The notes: generated by a model not told the origin, from the sequence alone. DNA of 64,000 nt from Cheilinus undulatus (GCF_018320785.1 NC_054877.1:23170329-23234328), one strand, 5' to 3'; counted from the first letter of the stretch, positions 45,320 to 59,257 are shown. Made by a program: numbers and translations.

Positions 45320-48300
45320 ATGGTCAGCCGGTGAGTCTCTGATAATTGTAACTAATGAGCAGGAAATTTCTCACTAAATGTTGATTTGCACAAGGTGACA
45401 AGTTGCTGGTGTATTTTAAATGTATCTTAGTTACTAATGAACTCAGCTTTTTGTTGTAAAAACCAGTGTGTAGTTTAAAGGTTTCTATTATTTTCAACAT
45501 CTTATGCATAGGCCTTTCTCTAAGATGATCTTGTGACTTTTACATGCATTCAGTGGTCAGTGAGTCTGCTGCTTAGTAAGCTCCTAGAGGATTTAAAAGC
45601 TCATGATGAGCTATGCACTGCATGACCTGCCATAAACACATTTTAAATGACTTGAACTGGAAGAGACTTTCATTTGCACATTAGGGAATTTCATTAAGTC
45701 TAATTACTTGGCAGCAGTGTTGACGTCTTTACTTCTTGATAACAGATTTGAACACCCAGCTGGTGGCTACAAGAAGATCTTTGAGACTGTCGAGGAGCTG
45801 GCTGAGCCTATTCCTGCAACAGTCACAGGTTTGTTTGCATGTTTTAGACACAAATAGACTCTTAGCAAATAATTCTATGCCTGTTATATACTGATTTCAC
45901 TAGTGGAACGAGTTATTTATGTTCTCTTTCAGCAAACATTAGAGCCCTTTTTACAAACTCGCGCTACTAAAATGTGTGTTTTTACAGGAAGGATTCCTTC
46001 GTTTATAAAGGGAAGTCTTCTCCGATTGGGGCCTGGACTTTTTGAGGTTGGAGATGAACCTTTCTATCATCTCTTTGATGGCCAGGCCCTCATGCACAAA
46101 TTTGACTTCAAGAATGGCCAAGTCACCTACTTCAGAAAGTAAGGCCTGAATGACAACAGAGGTGTTTGGTTGTTTAAGCTACTAGCAAATCGCTGGAGTC
46201 AGATCAAAATCTGGTGACTCTATTTTTCATGATTGAATTTTTTCTCATAAATCAGTGCTATTGACTACCCTTTACATAGGTAAGTGGGTTTTAAGACATT
46301 TTAAAACAACAGGAAGTGTCAAAAAGATGCTGACTATGACCATTCAGTGTTGAATTAGTTGAAAAATTACAGCATTTCTTCATTCCCTGAAAGTGGTGAT
46401 TTTGGGGATACAAGGTTTTGGCCTGACACCAGTGAAAGCTAGCATTTCTGCTGTCTGGGTGTTAATAGGTCAAATGAACATGAGCAGGAAACTATAACAG
46501 GAGTGCAGGGTCTTAAATGCTATACTTTAAGGCTGTAGGCTTTAAAATGCTTTAAAATCAGAATTCAAGAGTTTAATAATTATCCTGAAATTGGTAATTA
46601 TACCTTGTTTTTACTTCAAACCAAAAGGCATGCTGTTCTACTTTTTACTTGTAAATAGGCACTTCTAGATTGTGGCATAACTTTTTTCAGGCCACATAAG
46701 TAAAATTAAAGACCTCCCATTCAACTACTTTATGGTAACAGGGTTTTTAAATAAAGAAAGCCCAATGTACAAACAACAGTAAGAAATACTTTGGCATTTT
46801 CTTTTCTTTGTTGTCACATTTTTGCCTTACCATCAGCACATACACGTAACTGTTAGTAGGTTAGAAAGTGAAGATGCAAAAGAGTCTTAAACATGTATAA
46901 AGAGGATCTTGAAAAAGGTCTTGAACTGTATCAAATATAATGTCAGATTTTCTGTGTATACTCTGAAAGGAGTGAATGTTAAAGAAACAGCAGTCCTCTG
47001 TGAACTGATTTCCTCATGCTTATGAAGAGCTAAGGGTTGTCTGCAGATACACATCTGCATTTAATCTTCCTTTACTTCTATCTTAATTCAGGTTTGTCAG
47101 AACAGACGCCTACGTGAGAGCCATCACAGAGAAGCGTGTGGTGATCACTGAGTTTGGCACCTTTGCGTACCCCGATCCGTGCAAGAACATTTTCTCCAGG
47201 TTGGTGTCACTGTAATTGTATATTTAAATGACCAGTGTATTTCAAAGCTAACAGATTTTTAATCTGAGATGAGAAATCCAAAATCAAGAAACAAACGTGG
47301 AAATATCCTGCCCTTGGCTCTTTCAGGTAGTTCATATTTCATTCAGAAAAAAAACAGAAAACCATAAAACAAACATTATTTCCTTTTGTTTCTGTTTCTC
47401 CTTTTTGGTTTAAGAAAATTAATAGAAAAAAATAACAATCGGTTTTTCATCATATTTTTTGTATTTTCTGATAGAGAAAGGGGGCCTGCTGCTGGTATTC
47501 TGAGAAAAAGCATGTTACATCACTAGTGTTCCATTCATTGATCTTCCTTTTTGATAAGCACAATAAGATGGATAAAAAATAAACATTTTTTCTTTTTTTC
47601 CAATTCTTTTTTGAAAACAAAAAGGGCAGGCATTTTCTGTATTTTCCCCATTTTTAAACGGTAATTGGGAATGAGTTTGTTTCACGAATTTAGATTTCTG
47701 ATTCCATATTAAAAATCCACTGGCCAAAAAATACACTGATTGCAAACACACTGTGCCATCTCTAGCATCATCTGGGTACTTTTTAAAACATCTTAACATG
47801 ATCCGAACAATTTTTGTTCGCAGGTTCTTTTCTTACTTCAAGGGTGTTGAGGTGACAGACAACTGCCTGGTGAATGTTTACCCCATTGGTGAGGATTATT
47901 ACGCTGTCACAGAAACCAACTACCTCACTAAAGTGAACACCGAAAACTTGGAGACACTGAAGAAGGTATATCGATACAATTTCATCTTTGATTATGGAGA
48001 GCTAAAACAGATCATAACAGGTTAAAAATGTCTTAATTTTCTGTCCAGGTTGACGTTTGCAACTATGTCAACATTAATGGAGTGACAGCCCACCCTCACA
48101 TTGAGAAGGATGGGACAGTGTTCAACATTGGCAACTGCATGGGAAAAGGAGCCTCACTGGCCTATAACATTGTCAGGACTCCTCCAACACAGAAAGGTTA
48201 GACTAGCACTAGCATCACAACAAATATCAACAAAATGTGCACAAGACAGCAGTGACCTCATCTCAAACTATGTTTTTAACTAACCATGTAAGTAAATGGT

Positions 48301-51300
48301 TATAAAGGGTGTGCTGCAACTGTTGCCTGGAGGCGTAAGGCTTTTTGTTGGCCACTAGGTTGACCAAGAGTTAGGAATTGAGTCCCCATTTCCATAATGT
48401 CCCCTACCATGGTTTGGCTTCAAAATGTTCCTTCGGAGATGAAAGGTGATACCACTGAGACTATGTCCATGTTTTATAGCAAATTTGTTGCAACACCTAC
48501 TTACTGTGTCAATCCTCTGGAGACTGCAGAGTTAAAATACTTCAGTTTCCATCTTTAGGTAGTTTATTTTCCAGCATTGTTATTTTATTTTTACAAATGA
48601 CAGCAAGAAACAGCTTTTAGTTATTAAAAAACTTTGTTTTTTCCCCATAGACAAGTCTGATCCCATTGAGAAGTCCAAGGTGGTGGTGCAAATCCCCAGT
48701 GCTGAGAGGTTCAAGCCATCCTATGTGCACAGGTGGGTACAGATGGAGTAAAATGTTTATTTCCTGGACTGAATGTTCATGGGTTAAGATTACAAGACAC
48801 TAAAGGAAGACCAGTGTTTCAAATGGTGATTAGTGAGGAGATTTACTCTCTAAAGTTAGAAACTATCCTGTGTGTGAAGACGTGAGTTACTATGGCATCA
48901 GTAGGATAAAGGTGGTTAATTTAAACATTTTGGCCCAAGTACAGTCGGTTTTGATCTTGCGAACAACAGAACATTACACCCTATAGGTCGGCCAAGTATA
49001 TCCCATGAGGGGATTTTAACCCTGAGAAGTCCACAGGCTATTTTACTATTTTGTCAGTACTTTTGATAATATATACCACTCAGAAAATGTGTTTTTTTCA
49101 GCACAACTTCAATTTTATGAAAAACAATCTATTTATTTCTCTCTAACTCTTGCCATTTAAACAGTTATACTTCAAAGTAGGAGGAAGTTGTCATTTCAAG
49201 AAGTAGAAATTAAGAAAATGTTGCAAATTTACACCTAAAAGTGGTAAACATATATGTATAGAACTAAAAATGAATATTTTTTCCCACAGAATATATGCAT
49301 TTTTGTCCACTAAACAAGCCAAAGTTTAAAATAATTTATCAGTATATCAAGAATAGCATGGCATTCTTTGCATTCCAAGACTGAAAGTGATTCACAAGCA
49401 GAGTGAGTTAAACCTACAAAGATGTAAAAGTGAGCCACAATCAACTAAATGAAGAAGAATACAGTTACAGTAATACATAAACATTTTTTTCTACATTTTT
49501 CAATGTACCATATTTTATAACCACAATTACAAGGAGAATAGAATTATATAGACTGGATTTTTACCAGATCAATAATAATTAGATAGCAAAACTATAAGGA
49601 GATTATTTATCTTTTAGAAAAATGACTCAAATGAAAGTTATGAAGAAATAACCAGCACCAGACCTGTACAGTATGGACAACTGTACCCCATGTGTAAAAT
49701 GGATTTTTATATCACATTGAAATTATCATATTTCCTGTTCATTTCTTTTGGCATTAGTCAAAACTGAAAGCGAGCTTAAAAATCACATTTTCCACACAAA
49801 GTGACTCCAATGCACAATGCGGTTTTGTTTTCATGTGATCATATGACAAAAATAGAAAAAAAAACTGTGGTTTAAGGAGTCCTTTAACTTTTGATTTTCT
49901 CCATTTTAGTCTGAATTTTTGTCTGTATTCCTAGTATTGCTAATGACACAGGAAGTCAAATATTTCCATTCTCTCTTAACTCTTTGTAGCTTTGGCATGT
50001 CAGAAAACTACTTTGTGTTTGTGGAGACCCCTGTGAAAATCAACCTGCTGAAATTCCTGAGTGCTTGGAGCATCCGAGGCTCAAACTACATGGATTGTTT
50101 TGAGTCCAATGAGACCCAAGGAGTAGGAACTTGTATTTTTTATTTGAAGTTCTCTAATAAAAAATATTTTATCTTCTCCAGAAATCTCATGATATTAACT
50201 TTAATGTGTATTTTACAGACCTTGTTTCACATTGCCAAGAAGGATCCAGGAGAGTACATTGATCTGAAATTCAAAGGAGCAGCCATCGGCATGTTCCACC
50301 ACATCAACACCTTCGAGGACCAGGGCTTCATTGTTGTTGATCTCTGTGGATGGAAAGGGTGACTAAACAGCTTAATATTACATACTTGAACCTTCACATG
50401 CATATTCTGCCCTTTTGTTCTAAAATTGTTGTATCACTGTGTAGATTTGAGTTTGTTTACAACTACCTCTGGTTGGCCAACCTGAGAGCCAACTGGGAGG
50501 AGGTGAAAAAGGCGGCCATGATGGCTCCTCAGCCCGAAGTCCGCAGATATGTGATTCCCCTGGACGTCCACAAAGTGAGTGGCCTGCTTTGCTTGTGAAC
50601 AATTTTTATAATGCAAATTCAAGCCTTATTTTATTTATTTGATGTCATTGTGAATAAATAGGAAGAGCAGGGCAAGAACCTGGTCAGCCTGCCGTACACC
50701 ACAGCCACAGCGACCATGCACTCTGATGGGACAGTCTGGCTGGAGCCTGAGGTGCTGTTTTCCGGGCCTCGACAAGGTGCCAGCACTACATTTTTCATGC
50801 TGTTATGGTGGACATTTGCCTTATGAAATTTGCTAGAAACTTTTTGCTCAGTTTCCATCCTACATTTCATGTTTTTAAACCATTTTACCTTTAGATGTAA
50901 TAGAAAAACAGCATTTTAGAGGTTGGCTGCTTTGCTGTGTAGCTGCTTTAAAAACCCAAATCACACGGCTGCTAGATTCACATAAAACAGAAACTTGGGA
51001 AATCTGCTGTGAATTTACTAGATGCATTTTAATCATGTAACCATTTTAATGTTATTTTCCAGCCTTTGAGTTCCCTCAAATCAACTATGGGAGGTACCAG
51101 GGGAAGAATTACACGTACGCTTACGCCCTGGGTCTCAATCATTTCATCCCAGACAGAGTAAGTCAACAAAAAGCCCTTCTATTAAGTAATACAGAGCAGG
51201 TTAGATAGGCTTTTTCATACTGTTTTTACTTTTTCTATGTAGATCTGCAAGTTGAATGTGAAGACCAAGGAGACCTGGGTGTGGCAAGAACCAGATTCCT

Positions 51301-51584
51301 ACCCCTCAGAGCCCCTCTTTGTTCAGACGCCTGACGCAGTAGACGAGGATGATGGTACGTCACCAGCATTAGAAGGAAATCTAATGTTAATCATCTTTGT
51401 TGGACTACTTTTCTGATAATGTGCCGCTGTGCCCTCAGGCGTGCTGCTGACCATCGTGGCAGCTCCTGGCTCCCAGAGACCTGCTTACGTCCTCATCCTC
51501 AATGCCAAGGATCTGTCTGAGGTCGCCAGAGCAGAGGTGGAGTGTGGCATCCCTGTCACCTTTCACGGGATGTACAAACCCTAA
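45320..51584 (+). CDS. RPE65: Retinoid isomerohydrolase RPE65, 14 coding exons, 531 aa
   Basis: Coding exons: 45320-45330, 45746-45828, 45988-46138, 47092-47199, 47824-47965, 48049-48196, 48651-48732, 49990-50122, 50219-50358, 50445-50574, 50662-50776, 51063-51157, 51243-51354, 51439-51584. All GT-AG, frame open to TAA. The enzyme converts all-trans-retinyl ester to 11-cis-retinol in the retinal pigment epithelium, on ER membranes. The iron-binding histidines are present at H180, H241, H313 and H526 (human H527; one residue is missing upstream). F103, T147, E148 and Y239 of the active site are kept. Of the cysteines discussed for palmitoylation, C112 and C329 are kept; positions 231 and 330 are S and G. 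Length matches vertebrate RPE65 (533 in human). Teleosts have several rpe65 paralogues; which one this is needs a tree. Confidence 0.96.
46313..46437. repeat. Dispersed repeat, copy 2 of an inverted pair
   Basis: The reverse complement matches 32748-32880 over about 125 bp. It lies in RPE65 intron 3 and has no coding capacity. Confidence 0.6.
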
Positions 51585-51651
51585 TAATGCTTTTTGTCAT
51601 ATGGAACGAAACGTAGTCCAAGCATTTCAAAGCCAGTAAATACAACTCAGA

Positions 51652-51699
51652 AATAAAAGCTTGGTTGTCAAAATGTATTTACATGTCAAGAGAAATAAA
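51652..51699 (+). terminator. RPE65: RPE65 polyadenylation signals (two AATAAA)
   Basis: AATAAA occurs at 51652-51657 and again at 51694-51699, 70-110 bp after the stop codon. The second is followed by TGCTGGATGCTCTC-like sequence. The 3' UTR is short, about 150 bp, if these are used. A third AATAAA lies near 51887. Confidence 0.55.
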
Positions 51700-51719
51700 G
51701 CTTTTTCAGACAACGCTGC

Positions 51720-54120
51720 TGGATGCTCTCACTTTACTGTACAGTGATATGATTTTAATTGTTGGTCTAGTTGCTACATCTCACCTTGAATGTAAAGAAA
51801 ATCTCACCATAAACTGTCAGCACTGATTTAATAAGAAAACAATGTGTGTATGCTATGTCATGTCAAGTGAGTATTTCATGGTTTGACAAATAAAAGTCAT
51901 CAAAAGCAGAACACATGGTTGTGATGCTCATTTTTGTCACACTAACCAGCTATTTTCAGGGATGCCCAACAATAATAAAAAAAAAACAGACATCTAAGAA
52001 GTGATCAATGAACCTGACATAGATCACATGTGCCAACCTAAGGAGCGCCTGCAACTAACTGTTATGAGCCCAGGAACTGCTCCTCTTTGTGGCTTTTTTT
52101 TTTTAGAATACTTTGAAGCATAAACTATAAAAAGCATAGACTTTTGGAAATATTTCCTGACTGACACACTTCTGACACTTTCAGTGTTCATTCTACTGCT
52201 CTTTTTAGGGTTAAACATTGAAGTATGCGAGTATTTCTGCTTCTTTATGAGCAGATAAATTGACTTTTTAGAGTGCACAGTAAATACAGTCTATCCATCA
52301 GCATACATGTTTGAGATAATTGTAGAGATTTAGCTTATTGGCCAAGATCTTATCCCTTCCAAACAAGTAACCTTTCAATGACTGTCCTAGGTTTATTGTT
52401 CTTAAAATGTCTTGAAGCAATGCAAAGCAGATTAACTGCGTCACTGCCTAATGACTGTATCAATAAAGGAAGAAACAGTGCAATCAATCATTCTCTATAC
52501 ATCCATGTTAAGTGTGGATGTAGAGACCTTATACATGTCATAAGCTTGCATATTATTTCATTGCACATGACATTCGTATGTAGAAGAAAGCCTGTATGTG
52601 GTGGTATGGGCTATTGTGGTCAGATTGAGAGGATTTACTTCTGTTTCTGTAATTCTAATCCACTGTTTGTGCGTCACATATAAAACACTTAATTTGACTC
52701 ACATGTTTCCTCCACAGCTGATGTAAGCAGAGGAAACAAAGCATCACACATTAATAATGTGGCTCAGGCTTGATTGCTACATACTGATGTCACGTTTCTA
52801 TCCCAGTGCCAGATTTAAGCATTAATGAAATGCTCAGAGGAAAATATCGCAATGGTGTGTTCAGTAATCTCTCACACATGCATTTAGGCTAATTGGTCTG
52901 ACGGATGCCAACAGATTTTCTAGATGAAGTTACGGGACCTCCAGGTTTTATTAATCAAGTAAAAAGGCTTGTGTTTTTTCCTGTTTATTTTTTTCATGAT
53001 GGCTTTTTAGCCTTCAAAAAAAGGGAAAAAAAGGTTACACGAAATATTAATTTTCAGAATCAATATAAGAAAAAAAACACAGCAAAAGAAAAGCTAAATG
53101 GAAAATCTCAGTGGTATCTATCACACCATGAAAAGAAGTCTTTCATAACGTGAAATTCATTTGGGACAGAGGTTTGCAAAGTCAGACGTAAACCAGTGTA
53201 AAAGTTCTAGAGTTACTGTACTGAATACACCCGAGTTAACTAAATATGACAGGAAAGCAGGAAAGATCAAACGTGTAACAGAAAAAAAGGACAGCCACAC
53301 TTCACCCATCAAAGACAGAAAAAAACTCAAACTGATTATTGCAACTTCAGATACAGTGAACGTAAATAAAACAAAAACAGTAATGATAGTACAATAAAAA
53401 AATGTGACATAAAATAAACAAAGTGACTGTGTACATATATGTGTTTAAAATTAAAAAATGTTTTATTCCAACTCAAATTAGGCCTCTTTTCTTTCCTACA
53501 CAGATAGCAGTATACTTTGAGAAGTACTTAAGTTTTCTCTCACATTCATGAGCGCTTTGATTCTGCTTTTACTGTTTATTATGGAGGCCCTGAAGGTCAA
53601 CTGAAAAAACATTTCACTAAACGTAAAAACATTTAATGAATCAGGAGATATTTCACAATACGCAAAATATCTCACAGAGCACAAAAAAAAAAAAACACTG
53701 AAATAAAACAAAAACATTTAACAAAAAACTATATGGTATTAAAAATGTATTTATTGTGTTTACGTATTCATAAAAAGTTTAAATTTTCACTGGTTTTTTT
53801 TTTGGGGGGGGGGTTCATGGCATTGTGTGAAATTTCTTTATTTTATCGACCACTTATGAAAAATTGAGAGGGCCTGGCCGCAGGCCGTACATTTCTAACG
53901 TCCACTCTCACAGACCGTTCATCTGAGGCACCGTAATTTGCCATTACAATGTCTTTCCAGTTTGGGATTTTTTTCTTTTAAATTCAACTTAATTATCTAA
54001 GTCTGACAGTTACATTCATGAAATAACCACACTGTACAGACTAAACAACACTTCATGAATAAAACAGAGAAAAGGGTCAGAGGTCTACCCTTGGATTAAA
54101 TTATGTATAGACCCTTTTTT
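51720..54120. other. Intergenic sequence between RPE65 and RNF11
   Basis: AT-rich sequence between the convergent 3' ends of RPE65 and RNF11. Short open frames on both strands have no family resemblance. G- and T-runs occur near 53793-53812. No gene is seen; part of it could be a long RNF11 3' UTR. Confidence 0.4.
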
Positions 54121-54129
54121 GAAGTAGTT

Positions 54130-54590
54130 ACATGAATGGTGGCTCGCTTTGGCTATGTTAGCTTAAGGTAAAGCTAACATAGCTATGCCAGCTTATTAAC
54201 AATATTCCATCCATCCATTTTCTATACCGCTTGACCAGTTTGGCTGCGGGAAGAAATTAACGGTATTACATAAGTCAGTGTAGCTAAGTTAGCTTTAGCA
54301 ATGTGAGCTTCACCAAACAAAGCTATGTAGATACCTATGTAGCTTGCATAGCTGCTTTGTGAGCTTAGCTTTGGCTACCTTAGCTATGCAACTTAAATAG
54401 CTCCATTATCTATAACTAAGTTAACTTAGCAACATAAGCTTTACCAAATGTAGCTAAAGCTTATGTAGCTATGTAAATATCGTAGATACAAAGTCACTTT
54501 GTGAGCTTAGCGTTAGCTAAGTAGCTATGTTAGCTACATAACTAAGTTATCTACATTGCTTCACAGCTAACAGCGCTACATAAGTTATGC
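54130..54590. repeat. Degenerate AGCTA / GCTATGTTA repeat
   Basis: About 460 bp dominated by variants of TTAGCTATGTAGCTA, with dozens of AGCT palindromes. It is cryptically simple sequence without a fixed period, so it is not a standard satellite. It lies between RPE65 and RNF11, interrupted near 54205-54260. Confidence 0.7.
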
Positions 54591-54918
54591 TTGCCGTGTA
54601 AGAATGTTTTCATGGAGGACAAGCTTCTTTCTGTAAGCTCAGCTTTATTCAACATTTTACTATCAGGTTTCTAAATTAACTTTTGGTATCCTAACCATTA
54701 CCTTAACCATTATCCAACCTTAAATGGAAGTTTAATCTGATTTTATTTCCAAAGTTTTAGCGCCTCTTTCTGTTTTGAGAAAAAGGCATGGTAGATAAAC
54801 AGTCTGTGAGAGTGGCTGTCAGAGATGAAAGGTCTACAGCCAGGCTGTCTTGGTCAAATTTGGTAGTTTTGTTGGTATTTTTATCCATTATATTAAGTAT
54901 TTTCTTTTTTAATGTCTT

Positions 54919-54937
54919 TATATATATATATATATAT
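54919..54937. repeat. (TA)n microsatellite
   Basis: Short alternating TA run in the RPE65-RNF11 intergenic region. The region 54940-56700 shows no further gene; some of it may be RNF11 3' UTR. Confidence 0.7.
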
Positions 54938-56712
54938 TTGGGGCTTTTGAATTCTGTTTACCCACTCCAAATAAATATATATTTTTGTGCTTTGCATATA
55001 TGGTGTTGTGTTCAGTGAAATTATTTTTTGTGTTTGGTCAGATGTTTTTGTATTTGACCATAAGGGCTACTGTATTTTTAATTTCAGTTGTTTTAAATAT
55101 TAGGCCAAAATAGAAGAGAATTCTGCTCAGCTTAACATAAAAAAACTAAAAGCTGGGGGAACCTCCAGCCTGGCCCTGTCCAGATTTTTTAAATCACCTA
55201 TCAGCACTTCTTTGGATCATTAATTAACTTGGTCATACATCAAAAATGGCTGTGAAAGACAACTTAATTCTTCCACCCAAAATTATAAAAATGGTCAAGC
55301 TTCAGAGGTGCTGGTAGGCTATTTGCTATGCATGCAACCTCTTTCCCCAGCTTACAGTTTTTAAAAGATAAGCTAATCACAGCAGCTTTTTACCCAACAC
55401 AGTCTGGAATCAATCTTTAAGCCCTTGACAATAGAGCTGAGAAGTCTTTTACCCAAATTGTTGAAATAATCCATCGATCTGCAGCAAGCCTCTGTCCCTT
55501 CACTCACGCACACCAATCAAAACTCAAGCAGAACAAAGCAGAGGCTCACACTACTGAATCACAGAATCCATGAATAACATTTTCAGGTTTACTTCAATGT
55601 GATAAGTGACTACTGACAGCTTCAAAAATGTCTTTTTCAGCTATGTAACATTTGCATCTCAGAAAACAAAAGGAGGATGAAGTATTGATAGTGCAAGGTT
55701 ATAAGGTACATATATTAATATATTGTTTAGATACTGTCCTATAAGTAAAGTGCAAATCTCTTGATCAGATGAAAAGTGTGTGCAAGCGTTTCTAAGTTTT
55801 GTAGGACTGATCCACCTGCCCATGCACAAATGAGCCCTTTTACATTGGCTGCCAGCTTCTTAACACACCATCAGGTAAAACATTCAAGATATCAGCATTC
55901 TCCCCTGAACTCAAAGCATTTTCTTTTACGTCTGATCATTTTTTTAGCGGCAGAATTTTTTGTAGTCCTCATTTTCTACAGGTGACATTGTGTACTTTTC
56001 AACTTTGGATGATTTCTGTAAAGTTTGTGCATAATTATTCTTCAACCTTAACTAACTAAAAAAACTATTTATGCCTATTATACAACACCAACAGTGTAAA
56101 CCTCATCTTCTGTATCTCCTAAAGTGTTGGGCCATTTATCAAGGGAGCATGTGCAGGAGATCAATATGTCGACCAAGCTTTTGCTTACTGTTGTCACAGA
56201 ATGCCTCTAATTTAATCCTTTTCTTGGAGTAACATTTTGTGGCATTTTGGTCAACAATCTGTTCGCCTAATTATCCGTTTTGATAACAAGAGCAAACTGA
56301 TAATGAGGTGAAATGGGGCCCGTTTGAGAGAAACACCACTGAGACCGGCTCAAGTGGAAATGCACAGTCATCAAACAGCCCAAATACACATCTCTCATGC
56401 TCACCGTCAGCAGCAACACAGGACGCTGCTTCAGCACAACAAACACACACAAATGCAAACATGCAGAGTTGTCTGGATTTGTGTAACTAATGTTAAAGAC
56501 CGGCTCATTTAGACTTAGGGTTGGAAAGCCAATATGAGCTAACTAAATTTTGGTTGTTTAAAAGTGCAAGAGAACAGCAAACACATTTTTTAAAGTCCTC
56601 TCTATCAGTAAGAGGGCAGTTGTTGGGCTTGTGTGTGTCTGTGTGTGGTATATTTTTTTTGGGGGGGTGGGGGCTGCATTTGATCTAAGCCAGCAGAGAA
56701 AGAGTGAAAACA

Positions 56713-59257
56713 TCAGTTGGTCTCATAGGTGGAGAGCAGGGCAGCATCAACGGGCTCCATGCAGGACGGGCAGGTGAAGGATCTCATCAGCCAGTCGTCT
56801 ATACAGTCCATGTGGTAGATGTGCATACATGGCAAGAATCGGATGGGGTCCCCGTATACAAAGTCCAGCATACAGATCACACATCTGAAACAGAATTAAA
56901 AACAGGCTTTAACGCACATGGCTTGGTTATAAGTGGTTAAGAACGTCAACGCCTTTGAGACATTTTAATACTATTTAAAGAAGTCAACACTTTCACTTTT
57001 TTTTTTCCGGTTAACACTGAAGTATCTGACTGAACTATGATAAAACACATCAATGCTGGTGTTGCTTCTGACATTTGGACCAAACGGATAACAATCTCCA
57101 TTTTAATTGACTTTACCATTCAGAGACCACTCCCACCCGCTCCTGCAGTGCCTCGGCTCTGAAAGCTCCTTAAAAAAAAAAAAAACACCCTTTTCCACTC
57201 CCCCTTCTCAGTACCAAACTGCTCACTTTTTAGCAATTTTTGACACCCTGGAGTAGGTGCAGTTTGCTTTGAGCTGGGGGTTCACTTACTTCATGCTTTT
57301 ATTAGACAGGGCAGTGGACAGAGTCACAACAAGGGAATAGGAAAGAACAGGGAATGACATGAGGGGCCACAGGTTGGGCCAGGAAAACAGCCTATATTCT
57401 AGGGATGTGTGCAGTTAAACAGTTAAATTTGTTTATCAAATTAGCCGGGACAAAATATACAAGTCATTTAAACTAATAACCTATCATTATTCATAAACAC
57501 GGGCTTCAAATTCCAGTTTATAATGCTTTATTAAACTTTAAAGAAGCCTCCCGCCGCTGTAGCTTCAGTTAATGGCCAACCTTCCTGCCATAGCTTTCCC
57601 CCTAATTGAAAATGGCTAATGATGCATTAACAGATGTTAAACAGGCCATTTTGCATGGATATGAATTTGAAGAGCCTTAAAATATAACCTTGATCTTAGG
57701 TGTGCCATGGGTGTTGAAGACTGTCATAGTTTAACAGGTTCGTCATTTTGCTTTATCTCCAGCTATGGTCATCTATGAAAGCATCTGGAGTACCATGGAA
57801 CCCTCCTCTTACCTAACATCCTCTACAGATATTTTGGTCAACCGAAAGCAAACGAGTGCTCTTTTTAAACAAACTTTATGAAAGCCCTTATCCATTGAAC
57901 ACATATGGATGGAGGACTTGCACCATTACACTGGAGAATCTTTGCCTGACTTGGAAATGGTTTGGTTTTCTATTGTAACTCTGTCTAAAAATCCAGATTA
58001 CCACAGACACATTCTGATTATATCGATAGGACTTACCTGACTCCAAAGAAGGCTTATTATATGAAATTTGTATCATCTACAAACTGCACTCTGTGCACAG
58101 ATGAACTTATGGGTTCCTTCATTACATTTGTACTAGGACTGTGAAGCTATAAAAAGTTTTAGGAGTGAGGTATGTGATATTTTGTCAGCACTTCTGGGTC
58201 TGATTAATTCATGCTCACGCAGTCTGTTACTTTTAATGACACAGCCTCATTAAAGTAAGTTGTATGAATAGACACTTTCTTCTGATGAGTATTACGGCTG
58301 CCAAAAAGACACTAGCTGTACGCTGGAAGCACAGACTTACAAAAGGAAAATTTTTAAATACATTCACTGATGTAATTAAAATTGAGTAATCTGGGGCTGC
58401 AGCTGAAACCATTTCAGCATAGCAGCTAATGGTGAAAAAATATAAAGACAGCATATAAAGACCTATAAGTTGTGGAAGCACAGGGTGAAAAAAATATCAA
58501 TACCACTTTAACGTATAAAAGCTGTCACTCCCTCTTAACATTGCATGCAAGAAAAGCAAAATACTCACTCTCTGATCTTTTTCTCTGAGCCATCTTGCCC
58601 TCCATCGTAAACACCCTTAGGGAGGTGCTGGATGAGACCGATGCGCTGAGCAATGCGGATCTGCTCCTCCTCTGTCAGCTGGGTGGCCAGACGGGCCTGA
58701 CTAGGCGTGGGATGGTACATGGGCATGTGAGCCTGTTCCTGAAAAGACAAAGAAACACCAAATTTAAACTGTTGTACTCAAAACAAGGGGTTTCACGGGT
58801 CAAGATATGTGTGTGGGTGGGCAAAGTGAAAAATATCAGTGGTCTGGTTTGGTGATCTGGTGACTCTTGACAGGACTGTAAATAAGAACGAATCAAAAAC
58901 CAGTTGGTTCACTCAGCTGAAGTTTTGACTAAACGGACTAACGCCAGATTCATGAACAGGCCAAACAGATGAAACTACAGATATTTTAGACAACGGTAGA
59001 GACACATTTACATCCAAATGGATAATAGTACCGATGTGATTGGTGTGACTACTCTTACTGCTACTTGTTCTTTGTGTCCCTAAAACTTTCATCATGAGCT
59101 GAAACATAAGAAGTTAAATGTTAGCAGCGCTGACCTGATACGGAGGAGGAGGCTCCAGATCTGGATCTATCCCATCACCGAAACTCGCCCTGTCTGACTG
59201 GGATTCATGAAGCAGAGAGATGTCGTCTGATGTCGGAGACTTGAGACAGTTGCCCAT
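56713..59257 (-). CDS. RNF11: RING finger protein 11 (RNF11), 3 coding exons, 154 aa
   Basis: Coding exons in transcript order: 59257-59135, 58738-58569, 56884-56713; GT-AG junctions, frame open to TGA. The protein has the family length of 154 aa. It starts MGNC, an N-myristoylation and palmitoylation signal for endosomal membranes. A PPPPY motif (residues 36-40) binds WW domains of NEDD4-type ligases. The RING-H2 domain starts at C99 (CVICMLDFVYGDP, then LPCMHIYHMDCIDDWL and FTCPSCMEP) with all eight zinc ligands present. RNF11 is an adaptor ubiquitin ligase in NF-kB shut-off with A20/ITCH/TAX1BP1 and in TGF-beta and receptor trafficking. The sequence is almost unchanged from the human one, apart from small differences such as GVYDGGQDG. 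Confidence 0.97.
57293..57400. repeat. Possible common teleost dispersed repeat
   Basis: TTTTATTAGACAGGGCAGTGGACAGAG-type sequence, then GGGAATGACATGAGGGG and CCACAGGTTGGGCC, resembles a repeat seen often in fish introns. It lies in the second RNF11 intron. The assignment is from memory and weak. Confidence 0.3.

Noticed and set aside
52378-53397. Several 78-101 codon frames between RPE65 and RNF11
   Set aside because: AT-rich, no family resemblance, no splice context and no conservation evidence.
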